A DNA stretch of 64,000 nt from Combretum micranthum (Eukaryota; Streptophyta; Magnoliopsida; Myrtales; Combretaceae): assembly GCA_024138025.1 (NCBI GenBank), contig JAMXBD010001254.1, positions 124,001 through 188,000 of the forward strand. Direction: 5' to 3'. The notes beneath the pieces were generated by a model that was given only the letters and a program-made list of their open reading frames with translations, had not been told where the DNA came from and made no database searches. Below, one piece after another: positions 1 to 11,600 of the stretch. The first letter of the stretch is position 1. Each line of letters begins with the position of its first letter. Made by a program: the position numbers and the translations under genes.

Positions 1-340
1 TAGAAACTCATTGTCTTCTTTTGACAATCCACTATTGCTTCCACCTTACTCAGCCAACTCATTCCGAGGATAACTTCATATTTATTCATCTCCAACATTA
101 TTAAATCACTTTTGGAGTGGTGTCCATGAACTTCCAATGGACAATCCTTTATCAATTCTCGGGTTGACACAACGCTCCCGGTAGGTGACTTAATCCTCAA
201 ACTAGCAGTAGTTGTGGCTATAGGTAATTCAAGTTGATTAGCCAAACTAGTGGTGATGAACGAATGCATCGCTCCCGTGTCAAATAAAACATAAGCCTCC
301 ACGCTATTCATCCGAATGTGTCCTGAGGTCAACAACATCC
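1..340 (-). pseudogene. Element A protease fragment (aspartic, retropepsin-like)
   Basis: The minus strand translates to a retroviral-type aspartic protease. The catalytic motif LFDTGAMHSF lies near 300-255, followed by the conserved C-terminal motif EVILGMSWLSKVEA near 85-35. The protease would cleave the Gag-Pol polyprotein in the virus-like particle. The same motifs occur in element B (DTGATHSF near 24220, ILGMSW near 24432), which supports the family call. The reading frame runs off the left edge, so RT and later domains cannot be assessed. It follows gag in the usual Ty3/gypsy order. About 140 bp between the last gag-like residues and the protease read poorly and are probably decayed. 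Confidence 0.8.
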
Positions 341-479
341 ACCACTCATCAATCCTACAGCATTCTCAAAGCTACCTACCTAGGGTTCATACTTCCAGCT
401 TTTCCATAACTATATAATTTCATCCAGACAACAATTCAGATAAATAAATCGAATTTAACTTGAGAAGGTTTTTGTTACT

Positions 480-1866
480 AACTTGTCACCAGGCTGCCAT
501 CAGCGCCTTCGCTTTGATCCAAAGCTGCCACTTCCACTTCCTCCTCCTCATCTTCCTCTACCATCTACTGGCCTTCGAAGTTATATAACCTCATCCCATG
601 CATTGCCGATGCTGCGTGGCTCCCACTTTTATTTCCCGACCTCATGGGGTTGGTATTACTTGAGGTTCCAAAGGGTCGAGCAGCCACACTTTTCCGTTGG
701 GAACATTCAGAGGCTAAGTGTCCCTTCTCCTTGCAAATAAAGCAAGTCACGGCCAGCTTCTTCGGGCATGTATAAACCATATGGCCAGCATCGCCACAGG
801 ATTAACATTTGTTTTTCAACAACTGGCATTGCCTAGTGATATGCGCCCCCTTACATTTCCAACATGTGACATTGGCCTTGAATTGGGTCGGCTTGCTATT
901 AGACTCATCCTTGAACCCTTAGTACGGTCTGTACCTTTTCCCCTGAATCATGAACTGGGGTGTCATACGGCCTTTTTCCAAATACCCTCTTGTCAGGTTC
1001 TTGGTATTTCCTTTTTCTGGCCCCTTCAATCACTTGGGCCTTCTCTACCATCTCAGGGTATGTCCTTACCCCAAACTCTTCTAATTTGACCCGCAATTCC
1101 TCGTCTAACCCACCCAAAAATACTTGCTTCTTCAGCTCCTCACTATCCCTGAAAGACTCAGGTGTATATTGTAGCAGGTGGACGAACTCAGTCTCATACT
1201 GTTCCACCATTCTCCCCTTTTGTTTCACGTGGAGAAAGTCAGCACTATACTTTACCCTCAAGCTGGAGGGGAAGTAATTGTCCAAAAACTCCTGGCGGAA
1301 AGATTCCCATGTAACCGGGGAAGGCAAGCTTCTTCTCTTAGAGTCCCACTAGACCCTCGCATTGTACCTCAGCATATAAGTTCCATATTCCACTTGTAAG
1401 TAAGGTGGAATTTCATATGCAGCAAAAGATCGCTCAATTTGAGCTAACCAGTCCTCGGCTTCATCTGGTTTGTCGAACACTCCATCAAAATACCGGTTAC
1501 TCTTGATGAAATCCGGTAAGGAGCTTCGGTGGGGCCTTCTATATGGTGGGGGTGGCGGCAAGGGCACATTATAGGAATTCTCCTCCTGTAGAGCCGGTGC
1601 CTCAGCAGTCGCTTCCCGGTGGTCTGCAGGTGGTGGGTGTGGAGCAGAATCCCGGACACTTTGTCCTTGGTGCGGGTTCTGAACCGAGTTTTGATTCTAG
1701 ATGAATGTGTTTCAGAAGATTGGCTAGCTGTCCAATCGTTTTAACACATCACCTTGTTGATTATGAGGTGCAACTCCTTGAGGATTAGGTGGAGGTGTGG
1801 CCGGTTGGTCGGCTTCGTTTGGGATAGACCCATGTTCCCGATTTCGAATCCGTCGGTTTCGTCTGT
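480..1866 (-). pseudogene. gag: Element A gag (nucleocapsid/capsid), degenerate
   Basis: Frames on the minus strand join into a Ty3/gypsy Gag. An Arg/Asn-rich N-terminus lies near 1866, a Pro-rich linker and the segment SLPDFIKSNRYFDGVFDKP near 1530-1470, and a capsid-like region with the typical EDWLAQIERSFAAYE. The core follows at 1327-905 (about 140 codons, including WESFRQEFLDNYFP and EQYETEFVHLLQYTPE). Three CCHC zinc knuckles follow: CWKCKGAHITRQC near 875, a second (SCGDAGHMVYTC) preceded by a TAA stop, and CFICKEKGHLASEC near 745. Gag packages element RNA in cytoplasmic particles. Stops near 1725, 1350 and 810 and frame changes show decay. Element B carries the same layout, including the three-knuckle tail. 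Confidence 0.85.
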
Positions 1867-2432
1867 TTATACATTGTTTAGTAAAATTTTAGTATTTTAG
1901 GAGGTTTTAGATTTTGAAGGAACTTAATTGTTAACAATATTCAAAATTTGCGAAAATTTGGAAATCAACTTAAAAAAAATGAATTTCATAATTTCATATA
2001 ATCATAAGGAGAAAAAAGAACTCATACATAAGGTAACAAGTTGAAATCTCATAATAATAGTGAATGAATGAATGCTCATGCAATTTATATGCGGTTAATG
2101 TTCTTTATGCTCATGTCTAGCATGCATGCTTTTCACAACTCCTTTCCTTTGAAATAAACATGATCCTTCATTACTTTAGCGAGCCATACAAATATTACAT
2201 CAAGATTTTTGTCCCCAAAATTTGGCTAGCTATACTCCAATTCCGATTCTAAACATTTTCCCTATTCCCGAAAGCATAACAAAATACAGGGAAAAAGAAG
2301 CAATAAAATACTAGCTATCTATCTGAAATCCTAAGGCAAATTGGCATCCCGCATTGCCTACTACAAAATAAGAAAAATCAGGACTTCACTTGGACTTCAT
2401 GGGTTAGCTATCATCTCGGCCTCTACTCATCA
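1867..2432 (-). other. Spacer between upstream coding relic and gag of element A
   Basis: About 570 AT-rich bases with no open frame that resembles a known domain on either strand. By position this is the untranslated spacer upstream of gag. The matching stretch in element B (22408-22706) is shorter. I see nothing else in it. Confidence 0.5.
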
Positions 2433-3518
2433 CTAGTCTTCGGAGGTCGAGCTAGGAGGTCGTCTCCTGCTAGAAGAACCACCATCGTCCCGTCGGATAA
2501 ACAAACTAAGGTATTCCCTCGTAGTCATCCTCCGCTTCCTAGTAGGTCGGACTAAAGGCTCTTGGTCTTCACTCTTCCTCTTCCTCCGTTCCTTGCCCTT
2601 CCCTCGGGCTCACTCATTCTCCTCACCTCTTAACTTCAGGTTCACTCACTTGGTCTCCACTACTCGGTTCTCTCACAGGCTCTCCACCCACATCTTCACT
2701 CCATAGGCTCAGGGGCCACGGTTCTACTACTACTATATCAAGCACAGGTGGATTTCTCCTCAATATACACATCTCTCCATATCATTGGATCAAACTCGGG
2801 TTCTACCCTTCCACTATCTGGTATCTCCAACTCCCGATTAAAATCCCATACAATTTGGTTGGGTTCCGGATTCACTTCCGCTTCCGGCTCGATGGGTGGG
2901 GTAGGGGTTCTAGGGACTACATTTTCCTCCCAATTAGGATCCTCCTCGGGTCCTCTTCTTCTTCTTCCTCTCTTCCTCATTCTCTTCGATCACAGGCGCA
3001 CCATTCAATTGCATGCCTATGTCATGGCTGGAGTGTGGCTATCACTGGGTGGAAGGATGTCTAAGTAAACCGCATGCCAAGTGATATGGTTCCATGCGTC
3101 TGCTATGTTCCAATCATGGTGGTCATACAAATTGTCATGGGCATACACATATAAGGGTCCTATAGGGATCCACACCCTAAAGTCTGGAGGGGTTCGGTTT
3201 CCCCCATTCTTCAAATAAATGTAGCCTCCCTAGTCATGGGCTCGCGCCCATACTCTACCATGATTCTCTCCAAGTATAAATCGTCTCCAATTTAGTCCAA
3301 CTCCTTCTCCCCATGGGATCATACCTCAACGGTCGACTACAGCAGCCCACCTAGTGTATCTCAATCCTCTTCCACAATTTAACATTTCCCCTATAGTCGG
3401 GGATGCCTGGCTAAAGCAAGTCTTCACACAATTCTCTCAACCTTAACCTATACTCCACCATAGTTTCATCATTCCTCTTGGTGAAGTTTCTGGCCGTCCC
3501 TGGTCTCACCAAGGAGAC
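2433..3518 (-). pseudogene. Coding relic between primer site and gag in element A (unknown protein)
   Basis: Not a recognised family. The minus strand carries discontinuous open segments that together look protein-coding: RNDETMVEYRLRLRELC near 3455-3405; a Trp-rich stretch near 3310-3080 containing RYTRWAAVVD, GVGLNWRRFILGE and DFRVWIPIGPLYVYAHD; an acidic, Pro-rich stretch at 2980-2738; and a basic C-terminus (RKRRMTTREYLSLFIRRDD) ending at a TAG at 2433. Element B has counterparts in the same order (RNDETLVDYQLKVRSLC, DFRTWNSIGRLYIYAHD, RKGKRMMVRSYLMLF), which argues for a real protein of roughly 350 residues once encoded upstream of gag. A splice-acceptor-like TTGTTGTAG ends at 3519 just before the first segment. 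Function is unknown. Frameshifts and stops are present throughout. Confidence 0.6.
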
Positions 3519-3640
3519 CTACAACAATATAAGACTCCTAATCAGACTTAGCAAGAAAACATTTTAACTCCATTTGAACCTATTAATTAGATTTCTAAGT
3601 CCGGTTTCTTTTAATTCTATTGTCTTGTTTTATAACCTAG

Positions 3641-3653
3641 TGCTCTGATACCA
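3641..3653 (-). other. Primer-binding site of element A (initiator-Met tRNA type)
   Basis: The minus strand reads TGGTATCAGAGCA, eight bases inside the LTR end. This is the complement of the 3' end of plant initiator tRNA-Met, the usual minus-strand primer of chromoviruses. It fixes both the LTR boundary and the minus orientation of element A. Confidence 0.9.
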
Positions 3654-4282
3654 ACTTAAACTGTCACGCCCCATAGGGTATCCTAAACGTAACAGCCCGC
3701 CACATACTATAAAAGACTCTCGAATTTCTATCCGAGCCTTCGGGAGTCTTGTATAGATGTAAAGCGTCCCTTTACGACAATAGAATACTCAATCAATGGA
3801 GTTAAGAAGTTTAATGTGGCATTCATTAGCCATAGATAATAAACCAAAACACGTATATATACTTTACAAAATCTAAGGGGCATTCCCCCGCAAAATAATA
3901 TCAAGTCCATTACAGTCATCCAGAGTCCTTTAGTTTCCAACGGAAGTCTAAACAAAAGCGAAGTAAACTTCTATGGGAAACTCCTATCTCCGGTACCTGA
4001 GCTGTGGCTTGCCTCGGCCTAAGCCAAATAAACTCGTGCTGCAACAAATAAAAGCTATGGGGGCGTAAGCTAACTAGCTTAGTGAGTAAGAACTTCCATA
4101 TCACAATTAATACAATTCAAACAAGTTTATTCACGCAAATGTATGCATCAGACAAATGAGTTCAACAAACATATGACCAGCCGGAAATCATATGTGGATG
4201 GACTTGCGCCTCCATCCCGGGTTAGCAGATTAACGAATCCTGCGATACGACGCCATTTAAGCTCATGGTCAACTGAACAATA

Positions 4283-4405
4283 ATTCGTTTTATGGATCAC
4301 GATTAACCAACATATTCATTTTATGGATCACGATTAACCAACATATTCGTTTTATGGATCACGATTAACCAACATGTTCGTTTTATGGATCACGAAAAAC
4401 CAACC
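4283..4405. repeat. 31-bp minisatellite, four units, in LTR of element A
   Basis: Units begin at 4283, 4314, 4345 and 4376 and share TTTTATGGATCACGA, mostly followed by TTAACCAACAT. The same array occurs with about three units at 18361-18450 and, inverted, with about four at 38531-38650, always at the homologous place in related LTRs. Confidence 0.85.
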
Positions 4406-6304
4406 AATGCTAATGCTCTATCCCCATCGTGATATGAATGAGTCCAATTATAATTGAAGTCGAATATATATTAATTCTATTCTTTTAGGTGGCTAACAAT
4501 TATTCGCAGACAATCAATATAAAATGCTAGCTAATCAATCAATAGCTTAACACTCGATTTCGATAATTCTTAATTTCCATTTCACACATCAACAGCAGAA
4601 AAATACATAATACCCATATACCCCATCATATATATCCATTTTTATCTTTGTCTACACCACTAGTGCCACTAACAATACAATCACAACCATTAATTGAGAG
4701 TGGAAGCAGTACTCACTCGGCCATTGGACGCCGGTCTTTTTAGTAGTAATAGTCGGGAGGTAGGGTGTCGTCTTGCTCGGAATCACCTACCACATAAGAA
4801 TAATCCTAATGAGATTCTCATCATTAAACTAATCCAAGCTATGCATCTAAACTAGATGAATTCGGAATTCGCGCTATTTGCGGAAGTTTCAACTTAAAAC
4901 GGCCATAACTTGGTTATTTTAACTCTGAATTTCGCAAATTTTATGTCGATCTCTACCTACTTTGAAAGATCTATCTATTTCTAATATTATTTTCAAGTTT
5001 TGAAAACTTTAAAATCATGGAACAGTAGGATCAGATTTGTTCCGTAATATCTCCGATTCCGAAAAATTATTTTGTATTTGATGAAAAATGCTCCTAGTTG
5101 ATGATTCATGCATAAATGGTATATGAATGAATTCCTAATATGAATATCATGTAATGAACTCAATATATGCATGGTCTTGATGATCTTCGATGATGGACTC
5201 TTATGAACTTCTATTTAGCAAGAATTCTATGATAGTCACCTATGAAAAGCTATTCTTTCCAACTTTACATTTCCTAGTATTTTTATGATTTTGTCCTTGG
5301 AATTTACTTACCATCTAAATAAAAATGGGTTCTCAATATCTATACTAATCATGAGCTCCATTTATGCATAAAAATCCACATTTTTCATTGGGTAAATATG
5401 TTTTTAAACAAGCTACCTATAAAAATCCGAATTTTGTAAATTCCATTTTCTTTATAAGAAAACTTGTTTAAGGAATCAAAATTTGAAGCTTCAATATATC
5501 CATTACCTAAGGACTCCAATTGACTCATAAAACATGCCATCTAGGCTTGGATACTAAGTGTTTATGTGGGCATCATCCAAAAATACGAATTTGACTATAA
5601 TCTACTAGCTCAATATTTTTCATCCTAACTCCACTACTTGTTTTGCATTTTTATCATGCCTAAACTCATTTATACTTATGAAAATCATTCCTGAAGGGCA
5701 TCTATCACCTATATCTTCCATTTTTTGTGAAAAATATGAGTTTTAAAGTGGTTTTGGTGGTTTTCAACATAGGGTTTCAAAATCATCCGAATTTTCAACT
5801 AAGCTTTTCCAACAAAATATTTTCTTTTTCAAGTTCCTTGTCTTCTATACATGAAGATCCACCATCTAACATATCTATACATAGGCAAGGCTACATTTTG
5901 ATGATCACCAATGCATGGAAAACAAAATAACTATATGGACACACATGTAGATGAAGATGTGGATGTCTAAACATTAGATCTACTAAATATAATGCATGAA
6001 TCATAAGCTTCATGGCATGAACATCAATATATATGCAAGATCTCTACTTTACATGCATGAACAAGAGAATATCTTAACAAAAACTCATTTAAACACTAGA
6101 TCCATGTCTTGTAATGGCTTGATATTCTTGTTTAAGTGTTTTCATGTCTCTAGCATATGCTCATTGGGATTAGATGGGAAAACACACAAGAAATAGCTTT
6201 GCCATTACAAGGTTTAGGAAGAACAAGGCTTAAAATCTACATACCAATGGAGATCAAAGGTAGAAATGAAGAGGATTTGAGTTGAGTGTGTGAGAGCAAG
6301 AGCG

Positions 6305-6437
<133 letters not shown>

Positions 6438-6515
6438 ACTATAGAAGGGAAAGAGAGAGTTTCTCTTTAAAAAAAAAATTGAACAAGTAAAATGTAGAGA
6501 GAGAATGAACATTAG

Positions 6516-6523
6516 CTTATATA
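6516..6523 (-). promoter_or_regulatory. TATA element of element A LTR
   Basis: The minus strand reads TATATAAG, followed by a pyrimidine-rich leader with CTCTCTCTC. The same TATATAAG occurs at the homologous place in the related LTRs (20445-20452 minus, 36518-36525 plus). Transcription would start about 30 bases downstream, defining the U3/R border. Confidence 0.6.
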
Positions 6524-7204
6524 TTAAGTGGATTAGGGTTTTAGTAATAAATTAAGTAAAATAAAACAATGAGAGGGAAAAATAGGGCGGGGGGTGGGGG
6601 GTTGGGGGGGCGTGGGCGCGGCGCCGGCCATGGAGAAGGGTTATGTATGTGTGTGTTTAAATTTGATAATTGTATTTTATGTAATTAAATGTAATAATTA
6701 GATAGGAAACAAAAATTCTTGGAAATGAAAATTGAAATGAGTAGTTGTAAGGATGTACGAATAGGGTATAGGTTGTATTCTTGAATAGTAGAACAATCCA
6801 CTTTACCGTTGTAACGAAAACAACGAGAAAAGGCTATAACTGTAATTTTTATAGCCCGGAAAATAAAAATTGATATTTTTGGAATCCTTATAAAATTATG
6901 TTCTAATGAATATTCCGGAACATTTTTCTGAGTTCGTGGTTCCGGGGCACGCTTTTCCATAATTGAGCTCGGAAAGGCCCGAAATCGAAAAAATCCCGAA
7001 TTTAAAATTTTCAAAGGTCTAAAATAAACTTTAGAATGATAATTCATATTCATTTACTTTATAAAACTTCTTTATTATGAAACCAAAGGAAAGCCGGATT
7101 TAGGGTTCCTAAGCTCCTCTCACTAGACTTAAACTGAACCGGATTAGGGTTTCGCTTTTCAACTCTTGGGGTTTTCTTAACTACTGAAATTACCGGGGTT
7201 TACA

Positions 7205-8649
7205 TTATCTGTATTAAGTGAATTAGGGTTTGTTTTAAGTAATAAAAGGGGATAAAATAAATCAATTTGGATGCATAAATGCGAGGTCATGCGCTGGCCA
7301 AGAGAGGGGAAAGAGAGAGGGAGAGTTGAATTTGTTTGAAATAGAAATTTATGTAATAAAAGTGTTAAATGGAATAATTTATTAGGAAACAAAAATTTCT
7401 TGGGAAAGAAAATATAATGAGTGTTTGTAAGGATGTAAAACTAGGTATGGGTTGTGTGTGTAGTAGTTGTACTTGTGAATAGTGATAAATAGTAGACAAG
7501 ACATCTACTTTACCGGTAGTAAGGAAAATAGGGGAAAAAGGCTGTAACTGTAAATTTTATAACCCGAAAAATTATAAAACGTATATTTTTGAAATCCTTA
7601 TAAAATTTCGGTTCTAAGGAGTATTCCGGAATATTTTTTTGAGTTTCTAGTTTTGAGGCTCACTTTTCCGTAATGGAGCTGGGGAAAGCCCGGAATAGAA
7701 AATTTTTCGAAATCAAAACTTTTTATGGTTTGAAATATACTTTAAGACAATAATCCACATTAAATTATTCTATAGAGGTTCTTTTAATTTGAAATCAAAG
7801 AAAAGTCGGATCTAGGGTTCTTAGGTTGCTCATACTAATCTTGTTTAGGGTTTTGATTTCCGATTTCTGAAGTTTACTCGGTTACTAGAAAAACCGGGTT
7901 TACAAGCAACCAAAAAATTTATATATAACTTATATACTTGGAATTCTTATAAAATTACTAGCCTAACAGTACCAATATCATATATTTAATATTTCGAATC
8001 TCGGGGCATGCTTTTTCGAAGTCTGTATCCGATCGGGTTTGAAATAGATAGAAAATCCGCCACTCTTATCCTTTAAAGCATTCTAGCATTAATAAGAACC
8101 AAACTACACCTTCTATTCATACTTCGACTCCCTGGTTTAGGAATACGGAATTACTATATCTAAACTACTAGGGTTTATTGGGAATTTGTTGACTTAGGTT
8201 TTCCGGTCGACTTTCCGGTTTAGATCTTTGCCAAATTTGGAAACTGACATTTTATATTCATACAACATATTTGAATTGAGAATATTTATTTTAAATTTTA
8301 TTTTTGTAGATATTTCATATCTCCTAACGTTTTCAAAATTCTGAAATTTCGTTTTATACCCGAAGGTTTATCGTTACTAACTGTTTAATAATTTGTTTTT
8401 AGGTTTTATACTACCCGCTTTTACAAGTTCAGGGTTAAGCATAAGAGTTTGTCACTCGTAGTGGTTTTGGATCTAGAAAAATTAAGTTCTTCACACGTAG
8501 TGGTTTTGGATCTAGAAAATATTAAGTTCTTATGTTACTTTAAGGATTTCTCTTTGTTCAAGATTAAGAAATTTTCTAGATTAGCTTAAGATTTCGGATT
8601 AGTTGAAGTTCGTTTTAAATTGGAGTCATTTTATAGTTTATTTTGAATA
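7205..8649 (-). repeat. Element C LTR, main fragment in window
   Basis: This is an LTR fragment related to the 26487-31309 class, read on the minus strand. It contains the type II U3 module (about 8090-7915), then an embedded LTR-start-like sequence (plus strand CCGGGTTTACA ending at 7904), then the type I module (about 7720-7500). Its left part is cut by element A at TTATC (7205). Its right part is cut by the solo LTR 8650-13865, and its 5' terminus resumes at 13871-13911. The GAATA duplication at 8645-8649 and 13866-13870 proves the two pieces were contiguous. Confidence 0.75.
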
Positions 8650-11600
8650 TGTCACGCCCCGGAGGGTACCCAATCCGCCATGCACAATATTAAAGCCTAA
8701 GAATGACCACATCAATCACGCGAAGGCTTCCATACTATGTACAAGGCGTCTAACACATGGAGGAGACACATCGGAGTGATATATTTTATGTGATATAACT
8801 TGAGTAACAATGTAAAGGAATTTCAATTTATTATGCTCTAAATACAAAGCATCATACTTCAATTACATTCATCAAAAGATTTCACTACATAAAACTATTA
8901 TAAGGCAAATCATAAAACCTAGCTAATAACTTCAAGCATTCTTATTCTTTGCCGGAATCCCGAAGTCATTCTCGGCTCCAACCATCTTGGTCCCCCACTT
9001 AGCATTCTTAAGATAACCTATTCATTTAAACATCTATTGGGGTATAAGCTACACTAGCTTAGTGAGTAAGAACTTTCAGGATTACATTTATAACATATCA
9101 TACAATCAAGTGATTAATTAGACAAGTGATATGCATTAAACATGTGAATTCAACAAACATATGACCAGTCAGAAATCATATGTGGATGGACTGCACCCTC
9201 CATCCCGAGTTAGCAGATTAACGAATCATGTGGTACAAACCAAGACCGTTTCAGCTTACGGACAACTTTGAACTATAAATTCGTTTAAGGACAACGATTA
9301 ACCAACAAATGCTAATGCTCCATCCCATCGTGATATGAATGAGTTCAATTTCATCTTCAATTCCGAATAATCAATTATATCATTTTTTTAAGTGATCAAT
9401 CAATAATCGCAGACAATCAATTCTAATTCATCTATACAAGCAATAGTTAATCACCCGGCTTCGATATTCATATTCCATTTCTCACATCAATAATAAGCAT
9501 ACATAGTCCCCATTCATCCCCATAATGCATATCCATTTTATCTTTACCAAATATCTAGTGCGACTATTATTACAATCACAATACAATAAATGAAATCGAA
9601 AGTAATACTCACTCGCCATTGGATTACCGTCTCTTAGTACAAGTAATCCGTGTAAGGAATCATCGATATCAGGGTCTCCTAAAAAGGAAGAAATACCCTA
9701 ATAAGTATTCCATCACTTAACTAGTCCAAACTATCTCATACAAACTATTAAATTCGTAATTCTTATCCTAAGCGGGAATTCCAACTTAAACCAGCCATAA
9801 CTTGGTCTTTTTAACTCGGAATTTAGCAAATTATATATCGATTTCTATCTACTTCAAAATCTATCTAATTCTAATATTATATTTAAGTTTTGAAAAAATT
9901 GAAGCTTTGAAAAGATCGGATCAGGTCAGAACAGTAGCAATTTCAATTTCAAAAATAGTTTTGTAAATGTTTGTAACGTTCCTACATATAGATTAACTAT
10001 ACATGCAATATTGATGATTTCCTATCATGAATGGCATGTTATGAGCTTGATATATGCATGTCTTTGACAATATTTACAAAAAGGAATTTTAGAAACTTTT
10101 ATTTGTAAGGCTCCATGGCTATTTACTTTCAAGAAGACTAGCTTCCTAACTTTGATCATTTCCATTTGTTTTGGAAATTGAGTTTCATTATATCTATTAC
10201 TTATGACCTTCATTTTTACATAAAAATTTCTATTTTACACTTTGTAAACATGTCTTCAAGTAGGGTTGATTCCAAAATCCGAATTTTGTAAATTTTATTT
10301 TTTTTTTGGTGGTGATTCCTTTAAGTAAAAATCATTTGATACTTTGAAAATTAAAGCTCAATCATGCCTAGCCACTTAGAACTTCATTTATTTGATAAAA
10401 CTTTTAATTTGAGTTTGAAAAATATGGGTTTTCATGCCATTACTCCATTATTATGAATTTCTTAAAATGATAACAACTCAATTTTTCCTACTTTATATCT
10501 ACAATGCATCATGCATATATGTATTACCTACAAACTATTGTTATGAAGGTTATGAGATGATCTACCTATATGTATACATATAGTACCAAGAATTCTTTTT
10601 GAAAACTTTTACTTTGCAAAACTTTGAATTTTACTAGACTTAAGAAAAATAGTTTTTTTCTTCTTGTAAAAGGATACTTGCTTTTATCAAAACTCAACCT
10701 TGATGACCTATATAACCATCACCTTCATTATTTCAACAAAAACCTTCAATTTTGGGTTAGAAAATAGGTTTTACATAGGTGGTTTGCCTAAGTACGAATT
10801 TTACAAAATTTTAAAGAATGAAAATATTGTTTAACCTATTCTTGGAAACCATTTGTTATTCTAGGGTTATGTTTTGATAAACTTCTCTTATCCTTGTCAA
10901 AACTTGGTCTTTATTACATATATTCCCTAGGACTTCCATTTTCCTATAAAAATTATCATTTTGGTATTTGGAAATAGGTGTTTAAATAGTGGCTATTTTC
11001 AAATCCGAATTTTGAGAAATTCATTTGAGCTTGTTTTCTTTGTAAAACTCATTTACTCTTTCAAAAACCATTTCCTAATCAAACCTACCCCTTAAGGCTT
11101 TCATTTCTTTAATAAAATTGTTGTTTTGAAGTTGAAAAATGGGTTTTCAAAATTGCTCTTTGTTGAGATCTGAATTTACAAAATTTATTTTTGGACATAC
11201 CTTTTGATAAAATCTATCTAAACTTATGAAAATCCATTCCTTACATATCATATCTTAAGAGCCTTTCATATCTCGAATAAAAACTTCATTTTTGATTTGG
11301 AAAACATGTTTTTAAAATATGCCTTGGCCTAAATCCAAAAATGAGATTTTTATTTTGAAAATAACTTTTGAAAATCACCTTTGATTCTTGTAAAAAGAAG
11401 TCTTGATGATATCCATATATTAAGCCTTCATTATCTCAAGTAAAAATTTCATTTTGACACTTGGAAAGTGGTTTTTAAATAGGGGTCTTGCCTAAATACG
11501 AATTTCACCATTTTTGTTTGAGTCAAAACCAAGATCTACACTTAATATGAACATAAATATAAAAGAAATCCATGGTAGTAAACTATAAACTCATAAATCT

